In this document: positions 8,345 to 15,710 of the stretch, one piece after another | How positions within the stretch are numbered: the stretch's first letter is position 1 | Layout of the letters: each line of letters opens with the position of its first letter | Origin: JBEIDK01 sp040383485 | Lineage (GTDB): Bacteria > Bacteroidota > Bacteroidia > UBA4408 | DNA: 37,813 bases | Reading direction: 5' to 3' | Assembly (NCBI GenBank): GCA_040383485.1 | Contig: JBEIDK010000020.1 | Span: 1 to 37,813 of the forward strand | The notes under the pieces: model-generated | Told to the model about the DNA's origin: nothing | Seen by the model: the letters and a program-made list of their open reading frames with translations, nothing else | Databases searched by the model: none | Made by a program: the position numbers and the translations under genes

Positions 8345-8598
8345 GAAAGGTAACATTTAAGTCAAGTGCTATGTTACAGTTTAATCAGTGGGCAATTGAA
8401 AACGATAAAATCCACATGAAAATTCTAAATCTTATTCAATCTTGTCTTGATGAACCCTATGCAGGAATTGGAAAACCTGAGCCATTAAAGTATGAGTTAA
8501 AAGGTTATTGGAGCAGAAGAATTACCAAAGAACATAGATTGGTTTATAAAGTTACTGATGAAGAAATAATCATTCTTTCTTGTAAATTTCATTATTAA
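8341..8598 (+). CDS. yoeB: YoeB-family mRNA interferase toxin
   Basis: Ribosome-dependent mRNA-cleaving toxin of the Txe/YoeB family, 85 aa against 84 in E. coli YoeB. The C-terminal half matches closely, with KPEPLK followed by GYWSRRIT and EHRLVYKVTD. The catalytic residues of E. coli YoeB (Glu46, Arg65, His83, Tyr84) correspond to Glu47, Arg66, His84 and Tyr85 here, so the enzyme looks intact. It overlaps the antitoxin by 4 nt, which implies coupled translation. The next gene, a fucosyltransferase, begins only 7 nt after its stop, so the module appears to be co-transcribed with it. Confidence 0.93.
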   Translation: MRKVTFKSSAMLQFNQWAIENDKIHMKILNLIQSCLDEPYAGIGKPEPLKYELKGYWSRRITKEHRLVYKVTDEEIIILSCKFHY

Positions 8599-8605
8599 TA
8601 CGCTA

Positions 8606-9448
8606 ATGATTGTTGTAAATACTCCTGCAGTGCAAATGGGCAACAAAATGTTTTTGTATGCCATGGCGCGTTCTTTAGCAAAAGCAAGGAAACTACCTTA
8701 TTGTTTTGAAGGTAATTTGTTGGATGCTTTAGAATATTTCGAAATACCAGATAGTAAATTAAGTCACAAAATAAATACCTACATTTTCAGGATTCAGAAC
8801 AAAATTCCTGGTATGAAATATACTTTCTATCACAACCAAGACAACCGAAAAAACTATGCCGATGAAATGTTAAATGATGCCTCAAAGAACGTATGGTATT
8901 ATGGCTACATGCAAGGTTTACAATACTTTTATGGCAATGAAGCTGAAATAAAAAAACTCTTCACCATCAAAGAAAAGTACCAGTTAGAATACAAGAATGC
9001 CATTCAAAAAATAAATCCCGAAAAGAAAAAGTTGCTTACAGTTCATATTCGATTAAAGGATTATAAAACTTTTGGACCTGATTATTTAGGTGGCCCTGAC
9101 TTGACATTACCATTTTCTTATTATAAAGATTTAATAAAAAATTATAGTGAAAGTGAATATAAAATAATAGTACTTAGCGATGAAATTGATATTGTTAAAA
9201 AGGAGTTTAATTACCTGCAGCAAGTCTACTTTTCTGACCAAAATTCTATTGTTGATTTTCAGCTAATACAAAATTCAGATGTATGTATTGCAGCGCATAG
9301 CACATTTAGTTGGTGGGCTTCGTGGCTTAATAAAAAGGAGGATAAGGTTATTTATGTTCCAAACTACTTTTTAGGATTTAAAGTTAAAATGGAAAATCCA
9401 GTCGGAATAATTCCGAAAGATTGGACTAAAGTAAATGTTGAAATTTAA
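8606..9448 (+). CDS. Alpha-1,2-fucosyltransferase-like glycosyltransferase (GT11)
   Basis: Predicted GDP-fucose-dependent glycosyltransferase of 280 aa, a normal length for GT11. The N-terminus carries the family pattern GNKMFLYAMARSLA (GNQMFQYAxGRxLA in relatives). The GDP-fucose-binding motif HxRxxDY is present as HIRLKDY, with H147, R149 and D152. The C-terminal segment AAHSTFSWWASWLN matches the conserved A-x-S-T-F-S-W-W stretch. No signal peptide or membrane helix is seen, so it should act in the cytoplasm on a glycan precursor. It stands alone rather than within a polysaccharide locus, so its acceptor cannot be inferred. It is probably in one transcription unit with the toxin-antitoxin pair and the DUF5683 gene. 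Confidence 0.87.
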   Translation: MIVVNTPAVQMGNKMFLYAMARSLAKARKLPYCFEGNLLDALEYFEIPDSKLSHKINTYIFRIQNKIPGMKYTFYHNQDNRKNYADEMLNDASKNVWYYGYMQGLQYFYGNEAEIKKLFTIKEKYQLEYKNAIQKINPEKKKLLTVHIRLKDYKTFGPDYLGGPDLTLPFSYYKDLIKNYSESEYKIIVLSDEIDIVKKEFNYLQQVYFSDQNSIVDFQLIQNSDVCIAAHSTFSWWASWLNKKEDKVIYVPNYFLGFKVKMENPVGIIPKDWTKVNVEI

Positions 9449-9458
9449 AAGTTAGAAA

Positions 9459-10028
9459 TTGAAAATATTAGGTCTCATATTATGTCTGTTGTTTCTATGC
9501 TTTGCTTCTGAAATATGTAAAGCTCAAAAATTAGATAGTTTGAAGTCGAAAAGGGAATCTATTGTTGTTGTTCACTCGCCAAGAAAAGCATCTATATTAT
9601 CAACCATTTTACCTGGCGCTGGTCAAGTTTATAATAAAAAGTATTGGAAAGTACCAATAGTGTATACTGGTTTAGGAGCGTTTGGTTATTTATTTGTTAT
9701 AAACAGAAGAGAATATAATGCTGCCTCGAGAGAAATTATTGTTCGAAACGACACATCAAAAAAAGTTGCTGATTGGACAATTAGCAGTCAATATCCAGAA
9801 TCTTATTCTGCATCTGACATATTAGTTTCAGCAAATCAGTATAGAAGAAATTCTGAGTTAAGTGCGGTTGGTATTTTGGTTTTTTATACCTTTCAAATTG
9901 TAGACGCGTATGTTGATGCTCATCTTTTTACCTTTGATGTGAGTGATGATTTAAGCTTAAAAATTGAGCCTACTATTATCCCATTTAATAGGAGTGCTGG
10001 ATTAAGTTTAAGATTGGGGTTTAGGTAA
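9459..10028 (+). CDS. DUF5683 domain-containing exported/membrane protein
   Basis: Protein of 189 aa with an N-terminal signal sequence (hydrophobic residues 4-17, possible cleavage near SEICKA). The conserved segment SILSTILPGAGQVYNKKYWK is typical of the Bacteroidota DUF5683 family, whose function is unknown. A hydrophobic stretch follows (PIVYTGLGAFGYLFVI), and a second one lies near residue 140. The start is TTG at 9459: an in-frame TAG sits 6 nt upstream and there is no ATG in the signal-sequence region, so this is the only start giving a full signal peptide. It begins 10 nt after the fucosyltransferase gene and converges on the phosphoesterase gene. Confidence 0.82.
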   Translation: MKILGLILCLLFLCFASEICKAQKLDSLKSKRESIVVVHSPRKASILSTILPGAGQVYNKKYWKVPIVYTGLGAFGYLFVINRREYNAASREIIVRNDTSKKVADWTISSQYPESYSASDILVSANQYRRNSELSAVGILVFYTFQIVDAYVDAHLFTFDVSDDLSLKIEPTIIPFNRSAGLSLRLGFR

Positions 10029-10041
10029 AGAAACTTAGAAA

Positions 10042-10551
10042 TTACATTCCTCTTTTAGCTAATTCAATTACTTTCAAATCTTTTATCTTGTCATCATCAA
10101 TAATAAACTTTAAACAAGTTTTAGTCTGATGGAAACCATGATTACCTGCAGCACCAGGATTCATATGGAGTACATTTAGTTTTTTGTCAAAGATTACTCT
10201 TAGTATGTGAGAATGCCCGCAAATAAAAAGTAAAGGCTTAGTCTCAATTATTTTGTTTTTGATACCTTTAGCATAATGGTCGGGGTAGCCGCCAATATGT
10301 GTCATATAAACCTTTACATTTTCACAATTAAATATTTGAATTTCAGGATATGAATTCCTCGTTTTTGTATCATCAATATTACCATAAACGGCAACTATTT
10401 TTTTATCAGGAAATTTAGTTTCTATTGGCTCGAAAAAATTTGAATTACCAATGTCACCAGCATGCCAAATTTCATTCACATCATTAAAATGTTTAAACAA
10501 TTTATCATCTAAAAAATTATGAGTGTCGGATAATAATAAAATTGTGGTCAT
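10042..10551 (-). CDS. YfcE/MJ0936-type metallophosphoesterase
   Basis: Small cytoplasmic phosphodiesterase of the calcineurin-like superfamily, 169 aa, close to the usual size. The metal-binding motifs occur in order: SDTH (residues 8-11), GDIG near 32, YGNID (about 56-60), THIGG near 84 and CGHSH near 111. The later MNPGAAGNHG segment is also typical. Related proteins hydrolyse phosphodiesters in vitro, but the physiological substrate is generally unknown. The gene lies 38 nt downstream of the giant adhesin gene on the same strand and may be read through from it. Confidence 0.92.
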   Translation of the reverse strand: MTTILLLSDTHNFLDDKLFKHFNDVNEIWHAGDIGNSNFFEPIETKFPDKKIVAVYGNIDDTKTRNSYPEIQIFNCENVKVYMTHIGGYPDHYAKGIKNKIIETKPLLFICGHSHILRVIFDKKLNVLHMNPGAAGNHGFHQTKTCLKFIIDDDKIKDLKVIELAKRGM

Positions 10552-10589
10552 AAATTTAGAAGGTTCGATGGAAATAATATGATAAAATT

Positions 10590-13500
10590 TTACCTTATCA
10601 AAGTTACAGAACCTTCTTTTCTTATTCGTTTTCCTTTAGGGTCGGTAACAAATAATTGCCATGAATACACTCCTTGTGGCGCATTGGCGCCATCCCAAGA
10701 ATTAGCAGGGTCTAGGCCATATTGCTTAAATATTAATTCGCCATATCTATTAAATATTTGCAGCTCAACATCTTTGTATGAGGTACCTTTAACTACAAAT
10801 TTATTATTATGATTGTCTTCATTTGGCGTAAAGGCTGTTGGTATGTATATAGCAAATGTGGGCTCAATAATTATTACATGCTCAATTGTATCAAGGCATC
10901 CTGCATTTGATTGTGTAACCAATTGAATTGTATATGTTCCGGTATCTCTATATTGATGAAAAACAAAATCTTGACTATTATCAGAGTTTTCTTTTTCACC
11001 ATCGCCATAATTCCAGAAATAAGAGGCACTGTCAATTTTACCATTTGTAAATGTTATCATAGGTTTTAGTAAGTCGGTTTTTTCAGGGTCGTAAATAAAA
11101 TCATTTTCTGGAATTGGATTAACGGTAATTAAATTTACGTTGCAAATTTTCTTTTTACATCCTCTATTTGATTCAACGGTTAAGCAAACTGTATAGTCAC
11201 CAGCATTTGTATAACAATGGTTTGGCTGCAAATTAGTAGATGTAAAGCCGTCACCAAACTCCCAATTTCGGTAAACGAGAAAATCACCTAATGTATTCGA
11301 AACATAACTGTTATCGTAAAATTGAGCACAAAAAGTAACGCATCCAACAGAGTCACCTATTGTAATTATAGGCACTGGCGTTGGTCTTACAATTACTAAG
11401 GCGCTATCATTGTTTGAACTGCATCCATAGGCATCCGTTACATAAACAGTATAAATGTTTACACCTGCTCCTAGCGGGGTTACTACAACAGAATCATTGT
11501 TACTAACTACACCCGGACTCCAATTATATGTATATTGAGGAGTGCCACCTGTTGCAGAACTAGTAATCAGAATAGGATCTTTGGCGCATAAATTAATTGT
11601 ATCTACTGCTGTTACAATTAATTTATTTGGTTGTAGAATATTAAAATTTCCTTGATACATACAGCCTAAAGAATCGATTACCTTATAAGCATTATTATTA
11701 GACGCATTGAGTCCACAAATTAAATTAGTACTTTGTAAAGGACTATTCAACCAATAATACTTATACGGTAAGGTTCCTCCAACAGCTGTCATAGTTGCAC
11801 AACCATCACTCCCTCCAAAGCAATTAACAGAGTCAGTTGTAATTATTACTTGTAATGGAGGTGGTTCTGTAATTAATGCATTTACAGTTGCAATACAATT
11901 ATTAGCGTCTTTTAAATATACTGTATAAGTATTAGCAGTTAAGCCACAAAATATACCACTAATATTGGTAAATGCTCCTGCGCTACTAAGGTCGTAAGTA
12001 TATGTAGGTGTTCCTGTACCAAATATCGCATGGGTATAAATGCAGCCATTGTTACCAGAATTACACCAAACATTTGTAGCAGAATCCAAAACAAAGTCAA
12101 GAACAAATGCTGGTTCAAAAATAGTTGCAGTATCAACTACCAAGCAACCGTTTGCATCTCTAACCTTTATTATATGTACTCCTGCATCTAATCCTGTTAA
12201 TGGCAAAGTATTTTGATAACTAACAAATGGAGTAGCGTTGTATTCATAAGGTGTTGTACCTCCAGATGCTACTAAATTAACTGAGCCATCAGCACCATTT
12301 TTGCAAGAAACACTATCTACACTAGTAATTACAAAAGATAGTGGGGCCTGGGGTTGAGTAACAATATAATTTTGTTGTGTAGAGCAGTTATTTGCATCAG
12401 TAATAACTACATTGTAGGTTCCAAGCGGTAATCCAGTAAAACAATTACTGTTTTGATTAAGAACATTATTTGTATACCCATTTGGTCCTGTACAATTAAA
12501 ATCATAGGGTGCAACAGCACCAACGCCTTTTACACAAATTTTTCCTGTTGAATTTCCAAAGCAATCAACAGCAATTAGGCTATCTTGAACCAAATTAAGC
12601 ACATTAGGTTCTGTTATAGTTGCATTAATAGTTTTTGTGCATCCATTAGCGTCTGTAATTACCACGTTGCTTGAACCAGCTAGCAATAAACTAAAAGTAC
12701 CAGTATTACCAGTCACTGTTGGAATGATGGCACTGTTAGGACCAGCAAGAATATCAAATGTATAATTAGTAGTGCCACCAGAACCTGTAATAACTAAACT
12801 AGCATTATTGCCACCAAAACATAAAACGTTAGTTTGACTAGTGATAGTTCCATTAAGAGCTGCGCTTGGCTGCGTAATAATTATATTGGCAGCACTTACA
12901 CAACCATTGTTATCTTGCACACTACATGAGTAAGTATTGGCAATAAGAGCGTTGAAAATTCCAGTATTATTTACAGCACCAGAACAAGTATATGTAAAAG
13001 TTGGTGTGCCTCCATTTGCAATTAACGCAAGACTGCCAGTTGAGTTTCCAAAACAATCTACATTAACTTGCGTAGAGCCTAATGTTAATGCTGCATTAGG
13101 TTGCGTTAAAACAACATTTACACTTGTTGTGCAGCCATTCGCATCTTTTATAAATACGGTGTAATTACCAGCAATTAAACTTGAAAAAGTATTTCCATTT
13201 CCATAAACTCCTGCTGTCCCTATTTTATATTGATAAGGGACAGTACCTCCGGAACCAGTCAATGTAATTGCCCCTGTTGAGTTACCAAAACAGGAAATGT
13301 TTGTTTGGCTAGTTGCTAAAGAGAGAGGCAATGCAGGCTGAGTTATATCTATCATTGCAGTATCACTACATCCGTTTATATCGGTTACTGTAATAACATA
13401 GTTATTTGCTAAAACATTTAAGAAACTTGCTGTAGATGTAGCATTTGATAAAACAGGTATATACGATGGAACTGAATTATAGGTGTAATTTGGAGTGCCT

Positions 13501-14882
13501 CCTATAGTATTAACAATGAAAAGTCCTGTAGCTTGAGGATTACACAACACGCTTTGGCTGCCAGCAATAGTAGCGATTAATGAATCGGGTTGGGTTACTG
13601 AAATGGTATCGCAGATAAAACAACCACCTGCAGAAGTTACGCACACTTGATATTTGCCAACACAAAGTGAATCGAGAATAAATGGAGTACTAAATGCAGA
13701 ATCAAGCTTTAACGTGTCTCCTGTTAAATAATTAGTAAGGCAATAATAAAAAGGAGGTACGGTATCGTTTTGAATGGTGACATTTATTTTACCATCGCAG
13801 CTGTTGAAGCATGAATTTTTTATTGGGGCTAACAAAATTTCTAAGCTATCTTGGTTTACAGTAATTGTATCGCCAATAAAATATGGTTTAGGAGAATAAG
13901 TACCTGTTGCATTATAACCAAGATTACAAGTTTGATATTTGAGTACATATTTAGCAGGAAAAGGCCCTGGTAGGCAAACACTCGTATCTACCCCGTTTAC
14001 AAGTGTATCAATAGCAACATTAGATGTTATACCATTGTTAATTGGATAAACAAAAATATTATTAAATGGAGTGCCATTAGGTGCAAATAATCTTGCTTGA
14101 GGGGCATTGGCATTCACTGTAAAGTTGGTATTGTTCCACCCAGTTGCAAATTGACTACCATTTACTCCACCTGAACCTGTAGCGTTTTCAATGCCACATA
14201 CTGAACCAGTTGCAGTAGAAGCACTACCGACTTTTTTAGTTACATGTATTTCAATTTTATTGGAACCTTCGTACAACACAATTTGGAATGTCGTACGAAA
14301 GTTTGGATTCGTTAAATTTCCAAAAAAGCCAACATTTACAAATGCTACAACAAATTTTCTGCACGGATAATTACCTATGGTTTTATATTTTATGTCTGTG
14401 GCAGCAAAAAGTTGTAAGTCGGTATATACCCCATAAACAGAATTATTAGGTGCTGCATTGTTTGGAATTGCTACTGGATTATAAGGAGTTGAACCTGTAC
14501 CAGCAGTAGTTAAGTCAAATGTTATAAATCCATTAGTACTTACAACACATTGATTATAAGTGTTGCCAAAAAAGCAAAAAGGGAAACCAATATTAGTAGG
14601 TGTTTGTGCAAATCTATCATCTAAAGAAGCTCCTCCAAAATTTAAGTTTTGTGCAAATCCAGTAGTTGGATATGGAGCATGAGGAATGGTGCTTTTAGCA
14701 TATGTGTTGGTTTTTTTAAACACTTCGTTTAAACTAAAAGGAGTGCAAACAGGGGTATTTGGGCATGAAAGCGTATCTTGACCAACAACTACTGGGCACG
14801 AAGAATTTGACTGTGCAATTACAATACTTGTAATGCAAAAGGTAAAAAACAAACATAAAAAAGTAGTAATTTTTTTCCTCAT
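10590..14882 (-). CDS. Giant T9SS-secreted SprB-repeat/PKD adhesin with CHU_C C-terminal domain
   Basis: Secreted surface protein of 1430 aa. A signal peptide (residues 1-23, ending VIAQ) is followed by an N-terminal domain (about 30-330) resembling domains found ahead of repeats in other Bacteroidota adhesins. Ten SprB-like repeats of 77-88 aa follow (345-1167), most with the pattern V-x-C-F-G-N-x-x-G, then GGTxPYxY, then DANGC, then TQP. Two PKD-like domains come next (about 1168-1256 with FGDG, 1257-1341 with YGDG). The gliding-motility-associated type B sorting domain (1342-1430) includes PTAFTPN, FNRYGELIF and GVYSWQL. Type B domains target proteins through the T9SS. SprB-type repeats are known from the Flavobacterium gliding adhesin. 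Repeats usually carry two Cys, which could form intra-repeat disulfides. Role in adhesion or gliding is inferred from domains only. Confidence 0.92.
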   Translation of the reverse strand: MRKKITTFLCLFFTFCITSIVIAQSNSSCPVVVGQDTLSCPNTPVCTPFSLNEVFKKTNTYAKSTIPHAPYPTTGFAQNLNFGGASLDDRFAQTPTNIGFPFCFFGNTYNQCVVSTNGFITFDLTTAGTGSTPYNPVAIPNNAAPNNSVYGVYTDLQLFAATDIKYKTIGNYPCRKFVVAFVNVGFFGNLTNPNFRTTFQIVLYEGSNKIEIHVTKKVGSASTATGSVCGIENATGSGGVNGSQFATGWNNTNFTVNANAPQARLFAPNGTPFNNIFVYPINNGITSNVAIDTLVNGVDTSVCLPGPFPAKYVLKYQTCNLGYNATGTYSPKPYFIGDTITVNQDSLEILLAPIKNSCFNSCDGKINVTIQNDTVPPFYYCLTNYLTGDTLKLDSAFSTPFILDSLCVGKYQVCVTSAGGCFICDTISVTQPDSLIATIAGSQSVLCNPQATGLFIVNTIGGTPNYTYNSVPSYIPVLSNATSTASFLNVLANNYVITVTDINGCSDTAMIDITQPALPLSLATSQTNISCFGNSTGAITLTGSGGTVPYQYKIGTAGVYGNGNTFSSLIAGNYTVFIKDANGCTTSVNVVLTQPNAALTLGSTQVNVDCFGNSTGSLALIANGGTPTFTYTCSGAVNNTGIFNALIANTYSCSVQDNNGCVSAANIIITQPSAALNGTITSQTNVLCFGGNNASLVITGSGGTTNYTFDILAGPNSAIIPTVTGNTGTFSLLLAGSSNVVITDANGCTKTINATITEPNVLNLVQDSLIAVDCFGNSTGKICVKGVGAVAPYDFNCTGPNGYTNNVLNQNSNCFTGLPLGTYNVVITDANNCSTQQNYIVTQPQAPLSFVITSVDSVSCKNGADGSVNLVASGGTTPYEYNATPFVSYQNTLPLTGLDAGVHIIKVRDANGCLVVDTATIFEPAFVLDFVLDSATNVWCNSGNNGCIYTHAIFGTGTPTYTYDLSSAGAFTNISGIFCGLTANTYTVYLKDANNCIATVNALITEPPPLQVIITTDSVNCFGGSDGCATMTAVGGTLPYKYYWLNSPLQSTNLICGLNASNNNAYKVIDSLGCMYQGNFNILQPNKLIVTAVDTINLCAKDPILITSSATGGTPQYTYNWSPGVVSNNDSVVVTPLGAGVNIYTVYVTDAYGCSSNNDSALVIVRPTPVPIITIGDSVGCVTFCAQFYDNSYVSNTLGDFLVYRNWEFGDGFTSTNLQPNHCYTNAGDYTVCLTVESNRGCKKKICNVNLITVNPIPENDFIYDPEKTDLLKPMITFTNGKIDSASYFWNYGDGEKENSDNSQDFVFHQYRDTGTYTIQLVTQSNAGCLDTIEHVIIIEPTFAIYIPTAFTPNEDNHNNKFVVKGTSYKDVELQIFNRYGELIFKQYGLDPANSWDGANAPQGVYSWQLFVTDPKGKRIRKEGSVTLIR

Positions 14883-15028
14883 TCAGTAACTTTATTCAGC
14901 AACCATTAAATTAACACAATGATAATAATACGTTAAAGTAAATAGAAAGAGTTAAAAAAAAAAACATTTAGATAAATCTGACTATTTTAACTATTAACGT
15001 AAAGATAGAAGAGTTTGTTTTATTGCGA

Positions 15029-15601
15029 TTAAAAACATTTGAGTTCGGAATAAAGTTTATGTATTGGCAAACCCATAACATTAAAGTAACTACCTTCAAT
15101 TTTTTCGACACCAACTAGTCCAATCCAATCTTGCGCGCCATAACTTCCAGCCTTATCAAAAGGCTTGTAATTGGCAATGTAAAACCTAATTTCTTCATCA
15201 GTTAGTTTAGAAAACCAAACTTTTGTTTCGTCATAAAAGCTAATTTTCTTTTCTAATGTTTTTAAACAAACGCCTGTAAAAACTTGATGCATTTTACCAT
15301 TAAGTAAACTAAGCATTTCAAAAGCTTCATTAGCATCTGCAGGCTTATTCAATACTTTGTTATTAATCCAAACAACGGTATCAGCCGTAATAATTAATTC
15401 ATTTTTCTGTATATCACCATTTAATGCATCTGCTTTCTTTTCTGATAGAAATAGAGGTATGTTTTGAGCCTTTAAAACATCAGAAAATTCTTCATCTGTA
15501 TCCTTTGTTTTTATAGTAAATTCAATTCCTAGTTGTTCTAATAATTGCTTTCTACGTGGACTTTTGCTTGATAAAATAATATTGTAATTTAAATTCAACA
15601 T
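15029..15601 (-). CDS. maf: Maf-family nucleotide pyrophosphatase
   Basis: Cytoplasmic nucleoside triphosphate pyrophosphatase that hydrolyses non-canonical or excess nucleotides (dTTP/UTP or methylated forms, depending on subgroup). It is 190 aa, the usual size. Family motifs are visible: SSKSPRRKQLL at residues 11-21, TADTVVW near 72 with the catalytic Asp, and DKAGSYGAQDW near 150, which in the YhdE type is associated with dTTP/UTP specificity. It lies between the M1 aminopeptidase and adhesin genes on the same strand, with gaps over 100 nt on both sides. Confidence 0.93.
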   Translation of the reverse strand: MLNLNYNIILSSKSPRRKQLLEQLGIEFTIKTKDTDEEFSDVLKAQNIPLFLSEKKADALNGDIQKNELIITADTVVWINNKVLNKPADANEAFEMLSLLNGKMHQVFTGVCLKTLEKKISFYDETKVWFSKLTDEEIRFYIANYKPFDKAGSYGAQDWIGLVGVEKIEGSYFNVMGLPIHKLYSELKCF

Positions 15602-15710
15602 TTATGTGTATTTACTTTTAAATTTATTTGTAACTGGTAGAATATGATGATAGTCTTTCTAGATTTTGAAGATTCATATCAAATGTCAAGGCTGATAATG
15701 ATTCAAATAA

